64,000 nucleotides of DNA from Pseudomonadota bacterium (GCA_023422775.1 JAFAGM010000016.1:47563-111562); one strand, 5' to 3'. Shown: positions 51,884 through 60,692, counted from the first letter of the stretch. The notes: generated by a model not told the origin, from the sequence alone. A program made the numbers and translations.

Positions 51884-52513
51884 CTAACGACCGATGATCA
51901 TGGCGCGCAGGCTCTTCGGCACCAGCAGCGCGAGCGCGACGTGGACCACCATGAAGGCCACGATACCAGCCATGCAGAAGAAGTGAACGTAGCGAGCGCC
52001 CTCATAGCCGCCGAACAGCGCTGTCAGGTATTGCAGTTGCACCGGTTTCCAGATCGCCAGGCCGGACAGTACGATGAGGATGCCGACGACGATCACGCCG
52101 GCGTAGAGCAGCTTCTGCACCTGGTTGTACCTGGTGAGATCGTCGTGCGAGAGCTTGCCGGTCAGCGCGGCTTTGGTATCCGAGATCACGCCCCCCGGCG
52201 TAATCGGCAGCAGCTTCTTGCGGAAGCGGCCGGTGGCAAGGCCCACGGTCAGATAGATCAGGCCGTTGACCATCAACAGCCACATCGCGGCAAAGTGCCA
52301 GAGCAGTGCGCCGGCGAGCCAGCCGCCCAACGTGATGCTCCTGGGGAAGGTGAAGCCGAACAGCGGCGATGCGTTATAGATCTGCCATCCCGACATGATC
52401 ATCAGCACCATCGCAAAGGCGTTGGTCCAATGCATGGCCCGCACCCAGGCCGGCTGGATCACCTTCGTCCTGGTGGAGGCGGCTTGCTCGTCGCTGACTG
52501 TCAGGGCAGACAT
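51884..52513 (-). CDS. Cytochrome b561-type membrane subunit
   Basis: A 209-residue protein with four main hydrophobic segments, matching the Ni/Fe-hydrogenase or formate-dehydrogenase-like cytochrome b/b6 domain. Candidate heme histidines are in VRAMHWTNAFAMVLMIMSGW (helix 1), LLWHFAAMWLLMVNGLIYL (helix 2) and VHFFCMAGIVAFMVVHVALALLV (helix 4). It would carry electrons between quinone and the periplasmic molybdoenzyme encoded 17 bases downstream. The start is the ATG at 52513. It differs from MsrQ, the usual MsrP partner, so the pair is probably a separate type. Confidence 0.88.
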   Translation of the reverse strand: MSALTVSDEQAASTRTKVIQPAWVRAMHWTNAFAMVLMIMSGWQIYNASPLFGFTFPRSITLGGWLAGALLWHFAAMWLLMVNGLIYLTVGLATGRFRKKLLPITPGGVISDTKAALTGKLSHDDLTRYNQVQKLLYAGVIVVGILIVLSGLAIWKPVQLQYLTALFGGYEGARYVHFFCMAGIVAFMVVHVALALLVPKSLRAMIIGR

Positions 52514-52618
52514 GACTGTTTCCTGCTTGCAATTCCATACCGGTTATACGCCCGGAACCGGGTTTCCGTTACTGCCATGACCCGATCAAAACGACGCACG
52601 GCAGACGTCGTGTTCACG

Positions 52619-52648
52619 AAAAGGCGAGCCGGGTTGCCCCGGCCCGCC
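52619..52648 (-). terminator. Rho-independent terminator of the fasciclin gene
   Basis: On the minus strand GGCGGGCCGGG-GCAA-CCCGGCTCGCC is an 11-base stem (one G-U pair) followed by TTTTCG, 43 bases beyond the fasciclin stop. Confidence 0.88.
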
Positions 52649-52691
52649 AATCCCACGCGCCCGGTTGGGACCAGTCAGGCGCGCGCGGGGA

Positions 52692-53243
52692 TCAGGACGC
52701 CGGCAGCAGCACGGTGTCGACCACGTGGATCACGCCGTTCGACTGGTTGACGTTCGAGATCGTCACCGTCGAGGAGCCGCCCTTGGCGTCGATGATCCAG
52801 ACCTTGCCGTCGGCCTTCTTGACGGTCAGTTCTTCGCCTTCGGCGGTCTTGAGCTTCCTGCCGTCGGTCAGGTCGGACGCCGCGAGCTTGCCCGGCACGA
52901 CATGGTAGGTGAGGATCTTGGTCAGGGTCGCCTTGTTCTCAGGCTTCACCAGCGTCTCGACGGTCCCGGCCGGCAGCTTGCCGAAGGCGGTGTTGGTCGG
53001 CGCGAACACCGTGAACGGGCCCTTGCTTTGCAGCGTTTCGACGAGACCGGCAGCCTTCACCGCGGCAACCAGCGTGGTGTGGTCCTTCGAGTTGACGGCG
53101 TTCTGGACGATGTTCTTCGAAGGGAACATCGCAGCGCCACCGACCATCACGGTCTTTTCTTCCGCGCGGGCCGGCGCGGTGATGGTGGCGGTGAGGGCCA
53201 GGACGCTGAACGCGGCGGACAGAAGTGCAATACGCTTCGACAT
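52692..53243 (-). CDS. Exported fasciclin (FAS1) domain protein
   Basis: A 183-residue exported protein from the ATG at 53243. The signal peptide SKRIALLSAAFSVLALTATITAPARA is followed by one FAS1 domain with its two hallmark blocks: FTVFAPTNTAFGKLP (H1) and the later LTYHVVPGKL with INVNQSNGVIHVVDTVLLP (H2-like end). Single-FAS1 bacterial proteins act in adhesion or symbiosis in some rhizobia; a role here is not shown. It has its own terminator and lies upstream of the b561-molybdoenzyme pair on the same strand. A GCCGGCGG/CCGCCGGT hairpin lies in its leader. Confidence 0.92.
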   Translation of the reverse strand: MSKRIALLSAAFSVLALTATITAPARAEEKTVMVGGAAMFPSKNIVQNAVNSKDHTTLVAAVKAAGLVETLQSKGPFTVFAPTNTAFGKLPAGTVETLVKPENKATLTKILTYHVVPGKLAASDLTDGRKLKTAEGEELTVKKADGKVWIIDAKGGSSTVTISNVNQSNGVIHVVDTVLLPAS

Positions 53244-53419
53244 GGAATTATCTCCCGTGGATTGACTGGCCGGCGGGGATCCGCCGGTGACAACGACGCT
53301 GGTCGAGTGACCGGTTGATTTCGTCGTCGTTGGCCGAGCTACGGGAGGTTTTTCGTCCGGTTTCGGGAAATAAATTATCGTGATGGTTGAAACTTTTGGG
53401 CAGGCAGTTCGTGCTTCCC

Positions 53420-53505
53420 CGTCATTGCGAGCGGAGCGAAGCAATCCATCGCGCGGCATCCCGGATAGATGGATTGCTTCATCGCTAACGCTCCTCGCAA
53501 TGACG
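53420..53505. repeat. Intergenic palindromic repeat (family C)
   Basis: CGTCATTGCGAGCGGAGCG to GCTCCTCGCAATGACG, with GAAGCAATCCATCGCG and GATGGATTGCTTCATCGC inside. It is nearly the same as the copy at 5186. Confidence 0.88.
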
Positions 53506-53541
53506 GAACCCTTCCGTCCATGACTTTTCGCCAATGACTGG

Positions 53542-54303
53542 CTAATCCCTGTTCGCCGGCGTCTGGATAAACCCGCGGTTATGCGTCGGGCTGATCAATA
53601 TCTCGTTCATGCAGACGCGCGGCGGCATGCTGGCGACGAAGGCGATGGTGCGGCCGCAATCTTCCGGCTGCAGCATCTTCGCCTGCTCCTCGTCCGACGG
53701 CACCACCGGGCGCAGCTTCAGGATCGGGGTCGCGACCTCGCCCGGCGACAGGCAGCAGGCGCGCAGGCCGTTGACGCATTCGTCCATGTTGAAGGAATGG
53801 GTCAGCGCCAGCACCGCATGTTTCGTGGTGGTGTAGGCCGGGCCCGGCATCTTCGAAACATGGCGGCCGGCCCAGGACGCGACGTTGATGATGCAGCCGT
53901 CCTTCTGCTTCCGCATCGCCGGCAGCACCGCCCGCATGCAGTAGAGCACGCCATTGAGGTTGACCTCGACGAGCTTGTCCCAGCCTTCCAGTTCCATGTC
54001 GGCCCAGCTACGCTTCGGCACGTTGATGCCGGCGCTGTTGACCAAAAGGTCGATCCGGCCGTGTTTGGCCAGGATCTGGTCGGCGGCCTTGTTGACGTCG
54101 GCCTTGTTGCTGACATCGAGCTGGATCGCCTCGGCCTTGCCGCCCTTCTTGGTGATGTTGGCGACCACGCGTTCGAGCTCTTCCTTGCGGCGGCCCGAAA
54201 TCACCACGGTCCAGCCATCGGCCGCCAGAAATTCCGCCCCGGACTCGCCGATTCCACTGCCACCACCGGTCACCCAGGCCACGCGTTTCCCGTTATTTGA
54301 CAT
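53542..54303 (-). CDS. Short-chain dehydrogenase/reductase
   Basis: A 253-residue classical SDR. The cofactor loop TGGGSGIGESGAEFLA (TGxxxGxG), LDVSNKADV, NSAGINVP (NAG-like) and the catalytic YTTTK motif with the preceding NVASWAG serine are present. The GRRKEELERV pattern after strand beta-2 suggests NADP preference. The substrate is unknown. It is transcribed away from the malonyl-CoA synthetase gene (divergent, 90 bases apart), so a shared promoter region is likely. The start is the ATG at 54303. Confidence 0.9.
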   Translation of the reverse strand: MSNNGKRVAWVTGGGSGIGESGAEFLAADGWTVVISGRRKEELERVVANITKKGGKAEAIQLDVSNKADVNKAADQILAKHGRIDLLVNSAGINVPKRSWADMELEGWDKLVEVNLNGVLYCMRAVLPAMRKQKDGCIINVASWAGRHVSKMPGPAYTTTKHAVLALTHSFNMDECVNGLRACCLSPGEVATPILKLRPVVPSDEEQAKMLQPEDCGRTIAFVASMPPRVCMNEILISPTHNRGFIQTPANRD

Positions 54304-54393
54304 GCAAACTGTCTCCGTTGCTTTCTGAAGGGCGTTTTTGCTAATCCAGCCCGCGGAATTCGCGAGGCCTTCCGCCCTCTGAGGGGATGTTGC

Positions 54394-55920
54394 ATGAACA
54401 CGACCGCCAACGCCAACCTGTTTTCACGCCTGTTCGACGGCCTCGACGATCCGAACCGGCTCGCGATCGAGACCGCCGATGGCACCCGCATCAGCTATGG
54501 CGACCTCATCGCCCGCGCCGGCCAGATGGCAAACGTGCTGGTCGCGCGCGGCGTCAAGCCAGGCGACCGCGTCGCGGCGCAGACCGAAAAATCCGTACCG
54601 GCGCTGGTGCTGTATCTCGCAACGGTTCGCGCGGGCGCGGTCTATCTGCCGCTCAACACCGCCTACACGCTGAACGAACTCGACTACTTCATCGGCGACG
54701 CCGAGCCCGCGCTGGTCGTCTGCGACCCCTCGAAGGCGGAAGGCATCGCCGCGATCGCGGCGAAGGTAAAAGCGAAGGTCGAAACGCTCGGGGCCGACGG
54801 CAAGGGATCGCTGACGGATGCGGCCGCCAAGGCCGATGCGGCGTTTACGACCGTCACCCGCGCCAACGACGATCTCGCGGCGATCCTCTACACGTCGGGC
54901 ACCACCGGCCGTTCCAAGGGTGCGATGCTGACGCACGATAACCTCGCGTCAAACTCCTACAGCCTGGTCGACTACTGGCGCTTCACGGACAAGGACGTGC
55001 TGATCCACGCGCTGCCGATCTATCACACCCACGGCCTGTTCGTGGCGAGCAACGTCACGCTGTTCGCCCGCGCCTCGATGATCTTCCTGCCGAAGTTGGA
55101 TCCGGACCTGATCATCCGGCTGATGGCGCGCGCCACCGTGCTGATGGGTGTGCCGACGTTCTACACGCGGCTGCTGCAGAGCCCGGCGCTATCGAAGGAT
55201 TCGACCAAGCACATGCGGCTGTTCATTTCGGGCTCCGCGCCGCTGCTCGCCGACACCCATCGCGAGTGGTTCGCGCGAACCGGCCACGCCGTGCTGGAGC
55301 GCTACGGCATGACCGAAACCAACATGAACACGTCGAACCCCTACGATGGCGAACGGGTCCCCGGCGCGGTCGGCTTTCCCCTGCCCGGCGTCTCCGTGCG
55401 CGTCACCGATCCCGAGACCGGCAAGGAACTCGCGCGCGACACGATTGGAATGATCGAGGTCAAAGGCCCCAACGTGTTCAAGGGTTATTGGCGGATGCCG
55501 GAGAAAACCAAATCCGAATTCCGCGACGACGGTTTCTTCATCACCGGCGACCTCGGCAAGATCGACGACAAGGGCTATGTGCACATTCTCGGCCGCGGCA
55601 AGGATCTGGTGATCTCGGGCGGCTTCAACGTCTACCCCAAGGAAATCGAGAGCGAGATCGACGCCATGCCGGGCGTGATCGAATCCGCCGTGATCGGCGT
55701 CCCGCACGCCGATTTCGGCGAAGGCGTCACCGCGGTCGTGGTCTGCAACAAGGGCGCCGACATCACCGAGGCCGGCGTGCTGAAGGCGCTCGGCGGCCGG
55801 CTGGCGAAATTCAAGATGCCGAAGCGCGTGTTCGTGGTCGACGAACTGCCGCGCAACGCCATGGGCAAGGTGCAGAAGAACATCCTGCGGGACATTTACG
55901 CGAGGATCTACGCGAAGTAA
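54394..55920 (+). CDS. matB: Malonyl-CoA synthetase (MatB-type acyl-CoA ligase)
   Basis: A 508-residue AMP-forming acyl-CoA synthetase. The AMP loop is LYTSGTTGRSKGAMLTHDN (about residues 166-184). LERYGMTETNMNTSNPYDGERVPGAVGFPLPGVSVR is the characteristic MatB segment, GRGKDLVISGGFNVYPKEIE is the hinge and NAMGKVQKN holds the catalytic lysine. MatB converts malonate, CoA and ATP to malonyl-CoA; Rhodopseudomonas and Rhizobium enzymes also take methylmalonate. No malonyl-CoA decarboxylase (matA) or matC is adjacent. The start is the ATG at 54394 with TGAGGGGA upstream. Confidence 0.9.
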   Translation: MNTTANANLFSRLFDGLDDPNRLAIETADGTRISYGDLIARAGQMANVLVARGVKPGDRVAAQTEKSVPALVLYLATVRAGAVYLPLNTAYTLNELDYFIGDAEPALVVCDPSKAEGIAAIAAKVKAKVETLGADGKGSLTDAAAKADAAFTTVTRANDDLAAILYTSGTTGRSKGAMLTHDNLASNSYSLVDYWRFTDKDVLIHALPIYHTHGLFVASNVTLFARASMIFLPKLDPDLIIRLMARATVLMGVPTFYTRLLQSPALSKDSTKHMRLFISGSAPLLADTHREWFARTGHAVLERYGMTETNMNTSNPYDGERVPGAVGFPLPGVSVRVTDPETGKELARDTIGMIEVKGPNVFKGYWRMPEKTKSEFRDDGFFITGDLGKIDDKGYVHILGRGKDLVISGGFNVYPKEIESEIDAMPGVIESAVIGVPHADFGEGVTAVVVCNKGADITEAGVLKALGGRLAKFKMPKRVFVVDELPRNAMGKVQKNILRDIYARIYAK

Positions 55921-55947
55921 CTCGCTGTCGTCACGAAGTAGCTCGAG

Positions 55948-56066
55948 TCGTCCCTGCGAACGCAGGGACCCATACGCCGCGGCGGACATTTGAGAGACGA
56001 TGTTCGACGACTTTTTTCCAACCACAGACACCTGTGGGTATGGGTCCCTGCGTTCGCAGGGACGAC
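55948..56066. repeat. Intergenic palindromic repeat (family E)
   Basis: TCGTCCCTGCGAACGCAGGG and TGGGTCCCTGCGTTCGCAGG end-mirror each other; the interior (CCATACGCCGCGG and CCTGTGGGTATGG) pairs only in part. It lies between matB and TauE, which converge. Confidence 0.85.
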
Positions 56067-56094
56067 AACGATGGCTATGGCGTAATCTGCGGCT

Positions 56095-56949
56095 TCACAG
56101 CAGGCTGACCACAAACCTCCCGCCGACAACAAACAGATACGTGCCGAACGCCATTTCCAGCGCCCGTTTCGACATCGCATGCGCGGCGCGGACGCCGAGT
56201 GGCGCCGTGAGCAGGCTGGTCGGCATCACCAGCAGCGCCCCGATGAGGGACACGTAGCCGATCGCAAACGGAAACTGCAGCGCGGTGACGTCAGGGAAGC
56301 GCGCCGCGGCAGGCCAGCCGGCGTAGACGTAACCGATCGCGCCGGGAATCGAGATCAGCACCGCCAGCGCCGACGAGGTCGCCACCGCCTGATGGATCGG
56401 CCGGCCGTAGAACGTCATCAGCAGGTTCGCGAACAGGCCGCCGCCGACGCCCATCAGCGTCGAGAGCAGCCCGATGACGAAGCCATAGAGCCGCATCAGG
56501 GGGCCGGTCGGTATCTTGTCGCCGAGCTTCCAGCCGTCGCGCGCCAGCAGCAGCCGCGCGGCGGCGGACCACGCCACCATCACGAACACGATCTTGAACA
56601 AACGCTCCGGCGCGAAGCGCGCGGTGACGCTGCCGGCGATCACGCCGATTACGATCGGCAGCCACCACAGCTTGAGAATACCCATATCGACGGCGCCGCG
56701 GGCGTAGTGGGCGCGAAACGAGCTGATCGAGGTCGGGATGATGATGGCGAGCGAGGTGCCGATGCAGAGCGGCATCCGCACTTCCAGCGGGACGCCAGCC
56801 AGCCGGAAGCATTCGTAGAACACCGGCACCAGGATCGCGCCGCCGCCGATCCCGAACACGCCGGCGAAGAACCCGGAAACCGCCCCCACCGCGAGCAGCA
56901 TGAGCGCAAGCTCGACAAGCTCGGCGACGTTGAGCCCCGCGACTGTCAT
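56095..56949 (-). CDS. Sulfite exporter TauE/SafE family permease
   Basis: A 284-residue inner-membrane protein with about eight hydrophobic segments and the family's two internal repeats: VGAVSGFFAGVFGIGGGAILVPVFY at the start and VIGLLSTLMGVGGGLFANLLMTFYG in the middle. These GIGGG loops are typical. Members export sulfoacetate, sulfite or other sulfur-containing anions; the substrate is not shown. It is divergent from sdhC with 234 bases between, in which three separate palindromes lie. The start is the ATG at 56949. Confidence 0.9.
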   Translation of the reverse strand: MTVAGLNVAELVELALMLLAVGAVSGFFAGVFGIGGGAILVPVFYECFRLAGVPLEVRMPLCIGTSLAIIIPTSISSFRAHYARGAVDMGILKLWWLPIVIGVIAGSVTARFAPERLFKIVFVMVAWSAAARLLLARDGWKLGDKIPTGPLMRLYGFVIGLLSTLMGVGGGLFANLLMTFYGRPIHQAVATSSALAVLISIPGAIGYVYAGWPAAARFPDVTALQFPFAIGYVSLIGALLVMPTSLLTAPLGVRAAHAMSKRALEMAFGTYLFVVGGRFVVSLL

Positions 56950-56990
56950 CGGTGGTTCCTTGAGTCCGAACGTTCATGAATCGTGCTTCA

Positions 56991-57132
56991 GGTATACCAG
57001 CCAAGCGGCTGCAGCAGAGCTTTGTCAATGCCTGCAATTGCAGGCCTCCCCACTAGCTATGAACCACCATTCGCAAATGGTGATTTTGGTCGTTGCGCTC
57101 GGTGTTTCGACTTCGTAAATAGAATTGCTCTA
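56991..57132. promoter_or_regulatory. sdhCDAB promoter region with several palindromes
   Basis: It holds GGTATACC (56991-56998) followed by AGCCAAG, the perfect palindrome CCTGCAATTGCAGG (57031-57044), the stem-loop CACCATT-CGCA-AATGGTG (57065-57082) and a weak Irr-box-like TAGAATTGCTCTA (57120-57132). All lie between the TauE gene and sdhC, within 200 bases of the sdhC ATG. The density suggests control by more than one regulator. Confidence 0.5.
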
Positions 57133-57183
57133 CCGCGATCCGCGAAGGGCCTCACCCATGGCCCCGCCAACTCGAAGCTGCCG

Positions 57184-57582
57184 ATGACCGCCAGGATCGA
57201 ACGACCTTTATCGCCCCACCTGCAGACCTATCGCTGGACCCTGACGATGGCGCTTTCCATCGTCCACCGCGCCACCGGGGTCGCGCTGTATTTCGGCACA
57301 TTGCTGCTGGCCTGGTGGCTGATCGCCGCCGCTTCGGGGCCCACCGCCTACGCCAACGTGCAGGCCTTCACCGGCAGCATCATCGGCAAGCTGATCGTGT
57401 TCGGCTACACGTGGGCGCTGATCCATCATCTCCTCAGCGGTATCAGGCATTTCGTCTGGGATCTCGGCTACGGCTTCAAGGCAAATGAGCGCGAGGCCCT
57501 GACCTGGGGCGCGCTGATCGGCGGCATTTCGCTCACGGTGCTGGTCTGGATCATCGCCTACACGGTCGGAGGCGGACGATGA
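57184..57582 (+). CDS. sdhC: Succinate dehydrogenase cytochrome b556 subunit
   Basis: A 132-residue membrane anchor of complex II with three helices. The N-terminal RPLSPHLQTYRWTLTMALSIVHRATGVALY is the SdhC signature; the heme ligand is a histidine in LIHHLLSGIRHFVWDLGYG. The ATG at 57184 is chosen over earlier in-frame codons because the conserved N-terminus (RPLSPHLQ) follows. Its stop overlaps the sdhD ATG. It heads sdhCDAB; the palindrome-rich region upstream is its likely promoter. Confidence 0.96.
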   Translation: MTARIERPLSPHLQTYRWTLTMALSIVHRATGVALYFGTLLLAWWLIAAASGPTAYANVQAFTGSIIGKLIVFGYTWALIHHLLSGIRHFVWDLGYGFKANEREALTWGALIGGISLTVLVWIIAYTVGGGR

Positions 57583-57971
57583 GCGGCCCCTCCTCGATGC
57601 GCACCCCGCTTGCCCGTGTCCGCAACCTCGGCTCCTCGCATTCCGGCACGTCCGATTTCTGGCGCCAGCGCCTGACCGCGGTGGCCATGACGGTACTGAT
57701 CGTGCCCGTCATCGTGATCGTGCTGATGCTGATCGGCCGCAACCAGGCCGGCGCAGCGCAGATTTTGGGCTCGCTGCCGATCGCGATCATCCTGCTGCTC
57801 TTCATCATCGCCAGCGCCTGGCACATGAAGATCGGCATGCAGGTGGTGATCGAGGACTACGTGCATAACGAGAAGCTGAAGCTCGCGAGCGTGATGGCCA
57901 ATAATTTCTTCTGTGTCGCGGTGGCGCTGGCCTCGATCTACGCGATCCTCAAACTGTCGTCGGGAGTCTGA
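57579..57971 (+). CDS. sdhD: Succinate dehydrogenase membrane anchor subunit
   Basis: A 130-residue complex II anchor with three helices. Conserved points are GSSHSGTSDFWRQRLTAVAM near the N-terminus (quinone site) and the heme/quinone region SAWHMKIGMQVVIEDYVHNEKLK. The ATG overlaps the sdhC stop (ATGA). sdhA follows after 3 bases. The protein is complete and matches the usual alphaproteobacterial length. Confidence 0.96.
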   Translation: MSGPSSMRTPLARVRNLGSSHSGTSDFWRQRLTAVAMTVLIVPVIVIVLMLIGRNQAGAAQILGSLPIAIILLLFIIASAWHMKIGMQVVIEDYVHNEKLKLASVMANNFFCVAVALASIYAILKLSSGV

Positions 57972-57974
57972 CCC

Positions 57975-59816
57975 ATGGCTGCTGAAGGCAACGGCAGAGC
58001 CAGCAACGGCAGTAGTCCTGCCACCAACGGAAAATCCTATCCGATCGAGGACCACACCTATGACGTGGTGGTGGTTGGCGCCGGCGGCGCCGGCCTGCGC
58101 GCCGTGGTCGGCTGCTCCGAGGCCGGCCTGCGCACCGCCTGCATCACCAAGGTGTTTCCGACCCGCTCGCATACGGTTGCGGCCCAGGGCGGCATTTCGG
58201 CGTCGCTCGGCAACATGCATCCGGACGACTGGCGCTGGCACATGTACGACACCGTCAAGGGGTCGGACTGGCTCGGCGACCAGGACGCGATCGAATACAT
58301 GGTGCGCAACGCGCCCGAGGCGGTCTACGAGCTCGAGCATTGGGGCGTGCCGTTCTCGCGCACCGAGGACGGCAAGATCTACCAGCGCCCGTTCGGCGGC
58401 ATGACCATGGACTTTGGCAAGGGCCAGGCGCAGCGCACCTGCGCCGCCGCCGACCGCACCGGCCACGCCATGCTGCACACGATGTACGGCCAGGCGCTGC
58501 GGCACGCCGCCGAATTCTACATCGAGTTCTTCGCCATCGACCTGATCATGGACGACCAGGGCGTCTGCCGCGGCGTCATCGCGCTCAAGCTCGACGACGG
58601 CACGCTGCACCGTTTCCGCGCCCAGACCACGATCCTCGCCACTGGCGGCTACGGCCGCGCCTACGCCTCCTGCACCTCGGCGCACACCTGCACCGGGGAC
58701 GGCGGCGGCATGGTGCTGCGCGCCGGCCTGCCGCTGCAGGACATGGAATTCGTCCAGTTCCATCCGACCGGCATCTATGGTTCGGGGTGCCTCGTCACCG
58801 AAGGCGCCCGCGGCGAAGGCGGCTATCTCGTCAATTCCGAGGGCGAGCGTTTCATGGAGCGCTACGCGCCGTCGGCCAAGGACCTTGCCTCGCGCGACGT
58901 GGTCTCGCGCGCGATGACGATCGAAATGCGCGAAGGCCGCGGCGTCGGCAAGAAAAAGGACCACATCTTCCTGCACCTCGATCACCTCGATCCGAAGGTG
59001 CTGAACGAGCGGCTGCCGGGCATTTCGGAATCGGCGAAGATCTTCGCCAATGTCGACGTCACCCGCGAGCCGATCCCGATCACGCCGACCGTGCACTACA
59101 ACATGGGCGGTATCCCCACCAACTATCACGGCGAAGTGCTGACCAAGAAGGACGGCGACGACAACGCCGTGGTTCCGGGCCTGATGGCGATCGGCGAAGC
59201 CGCCTGCGTTTCGGTGCACGGCGCCAACCGCCTCGGCTCCAACTCGCTGATCGACCTCGTGGTGTTCGGCCGCGCCGCAGCCCTGCGGCTTGCGGAAAAG
59301 CTGACGCCGAACGGCAAGCAGCCGGACCTGCCGAAGGATTCCGCCGATCTCGCGCTCGGCCGTCTCGACCATTACCGCTACGCCTCCGGCGGCACGCCGA
59401 CCGCGAAGCTGCGCGACAGCATGCAGCACGTGATGCAGAACAATTGCGCGGTGTTTCGCACCGGCGAGGTGCTGTCGGAAGGCCAGAACCTGATCCACAA
59501 GGTGCACGGCGGCATCGGCGACGTCGCGACCTCCGACCGCTCGCTGGTCTGGAATTCGGACCTGGTCGAGACGCTGGAATTCGACAATCTGATCGTACAG
59601 GCGGTGGTGACGATGGACTCGGCGGCCAACCGCTCCGAGAGCCGCGGCGCGCATGCGCGCGAGGATTTCCCCGACCGCGACGACAAGAACTGGATGAAGC
59701 ACACGCTGGCGTGGATCGGCGACCGTGGCGACACCACGATCGATTACCGCCCGGTGCACGATTACACGATGACGAACGACGTGCAGTACATCCCGCCGAA
59801 GGCGCGGGTGTATTGA
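57975..59816 (+). CDS. sdhA: Succinate dehydrogenase flavoprotein subunit
   Basis: SdhA oxidises succinate to fumarate and passes electrons through SdhB to quinone. In the 613-residue protein the FAD-binding VVVGAGGAGLRAVVG (about residues 34-48) is followed by TKVFPTRSHTVAAQGGI, where the histidine carries covalent FAD. The active-site segment is EFVQFHPTGIYGSGCLVTEGARGEGGYLVN, and GEAACVSVHGANRLGSNSLIDLVVFG binds FAD further on. The N-terminal 20 residues are Asn/Ser/Gly-rich. The start is the ATG at 57975, 3 bases after sdhD. Confidence 0.98.
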   Translation: MAAEGNGRASNGSSPATNGKSYPIEDHTYDVVVVGAGGAGLRAVVGCSEAGLRTACITKVFPTRSHTVAAQGGISASLGNMHPDDWRWHMYDTVKGSDWLGDQDAIEYMVRNAPEAVYELEHWGVPFSRTEDGKIYQRPFGGMTMDFGKGQAQRTCAAADRTGHAMLHTMYGQALRHAAEFYIEFFAIDLIMDDQGVCRGVIALKLDDGTLHRFRAQTTILATGGYGRAYASCTSAHTCTGDGGGMVLRAGLPLQDMEFVQFHPTGIYGSGCLVTEGARGEGGYLVNSEGERFMERYAPSAKDLASRDVVSRAMTIEMREGRGVGKKKDHIFLHLDHLDPKVLNERLPGISESAKIFANVDVTREPIPITPTVHYNMGGIPTNYHGEVLTKKDGDDNAVVPGLMAIGEAACVSVHGANRLGSNSLIDLVVFGRAAALRLAEKLTPNGKQPDLPKDSADLALGRLDHYRYASGGTPTAKLRDSMQHVMQNNCAVFRTGEVLSEGQNLIHKVHGGIGDVATSDRSLVWNSDLVETLEFDNLIVQAVVTMDSAANRSESRGAHAREDFPDRDDKNWMKHTLAWIGDRGDTTIDYRPVHDYTMTNDVQYIPPKARVY

Positions 59817-59832
59817 TGAACCACAGCTCGAG

Positions 59833-59866
59833 ATTCCGGGTCTGGTCCTTTGGACCATCCCGGAAT
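59833..59866. repeat. Hairpin between sdhA and sdhB (family D fragment)
   Basis: ATTCCGGG and CCCGGAAT are the outer arms, and TGGTCC and GGACCA the inner arms, around TTT. It lies in the 67-base gap within the sdh operon, the only sizeable gap there. It may attenuate transcription or protect the mRNA end. Confidence 0.75.
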
Positions 59867-59883
59867 GACAGAAGGTTGGGATA

Positions 59884-60669
59884 ATGGTTGAATTCGCGCT
59901 TCCGAAAAATTCAAGGATCACCGGCGGCAAGAGCTGGCCGAAGCCGACCGGCGCGACCGAGACGCGCGAATTCAGGGTGTATCGCTGGAACCCGGACGAC
60001 GGCAAGAACCCGTGCGTCGACACCTATCACGTCGACATCAACGATTGCGGGCCGATGGTGCTCGACGGCCTGATCTGGATCAAGAACCACATCGACCCGA
60101 CGCTGACCTTCCGCCGCTCCTGCCGCGAGGGAGTCTGCGGCTCCTGCGCCATGAACATCGACGGCCAGAACACGCTGGCCTGCACCAAGTCGATGCACGA
60201 CGTGGCGGCAGGCGGCGCGGTGAAGGTCAACCCGCTGCCGCACCAGCCTGTCGTGAAGGACCTTGTGCCCGATCTCACCAACTTCTACGCGCAATACGCC
60301 TCGATCGAGCCGTGGCTGAAGACGACCACGCCGACGCCGCAGAAGGAATGGAAGCAGAGCCACGAGGACCGCGAGAAGCTCGACGGCCTCTATGAGTGCA
60401 TCCTCTGCGCCTGCTGCTCGACCTCGTGCCCGAGCTACTGGTGGAACAGCGACCGCTTCCTCGGACCCGCCGCGCTGCTGCAGGCGACGCGCTGGGTGAA
60501 GGATTCCCGTGACGAGGCCACCGGCGAACGGCTCGACAATCTCGAAGACCCGTTCCGCCTCTACCGCTGCCACACCATCATGAACTGCGCCAAGGCCTGC
60601 CCGAAGGGCCTCAACCCGTCGGAAGCGATCGCCGAACTCAAGCTGAAGATGGTCGAGCGGCAGATCTAG
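59884..60669 (+). CDS. sdhB: Succinate dehydrogenase iron-sulfur subunit
   Basis: SdhB carries the 2Fe-2S, 4Fe-4S and 3Fe-4S clusters. The 261 residues show the plant-type ferredoxin ligands FRRSCREGVCGSCAMNIDGQNTLAC (about 75-99), then CILCACCSTSCPSYWWN and CHTIMNCAKACPKGLNPSEAI. It starts at the ATG at 59884 after a 67-base gap holding a hairpin, unlike the other sdh junctions, which are tight. A convergent 39-residue membrane protein gene ends 23 bases after it. Confidence 0.98.
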   Translation: MVEFALPKNSRITGGKSWPKPTGATETREFRVYRWNPDDGKNPCVDTYHVDINDCGPMVLDGLIWIKNHIDPTLTFRRSCREGVCGSCAMNIDGQNTLACTKSMHDVAAGGAVKVNPLPHQPVVKDLVPDLTNFYAQYASIEPWLKTTTPTPQKEWKQSHEDREKLDGLYECILCACCSTSCPSYWWNSDRFLGPAALLQATRWVKDSRDEATGERLDNLEDPFRLYRCHTIMNCAKACPKGLNPSEAIAELKLKMVERQI

Positions 60670-60692
60670 CGAGCTGACCGGTAGGCTGGATG

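Noticed and set aside
57558..60023. An 821-codon minus-strand frame opposite sdhD/sdhA
   Set aside because: Same codon-bias artefact; the plus-strand genes carry all cofactor motifs.
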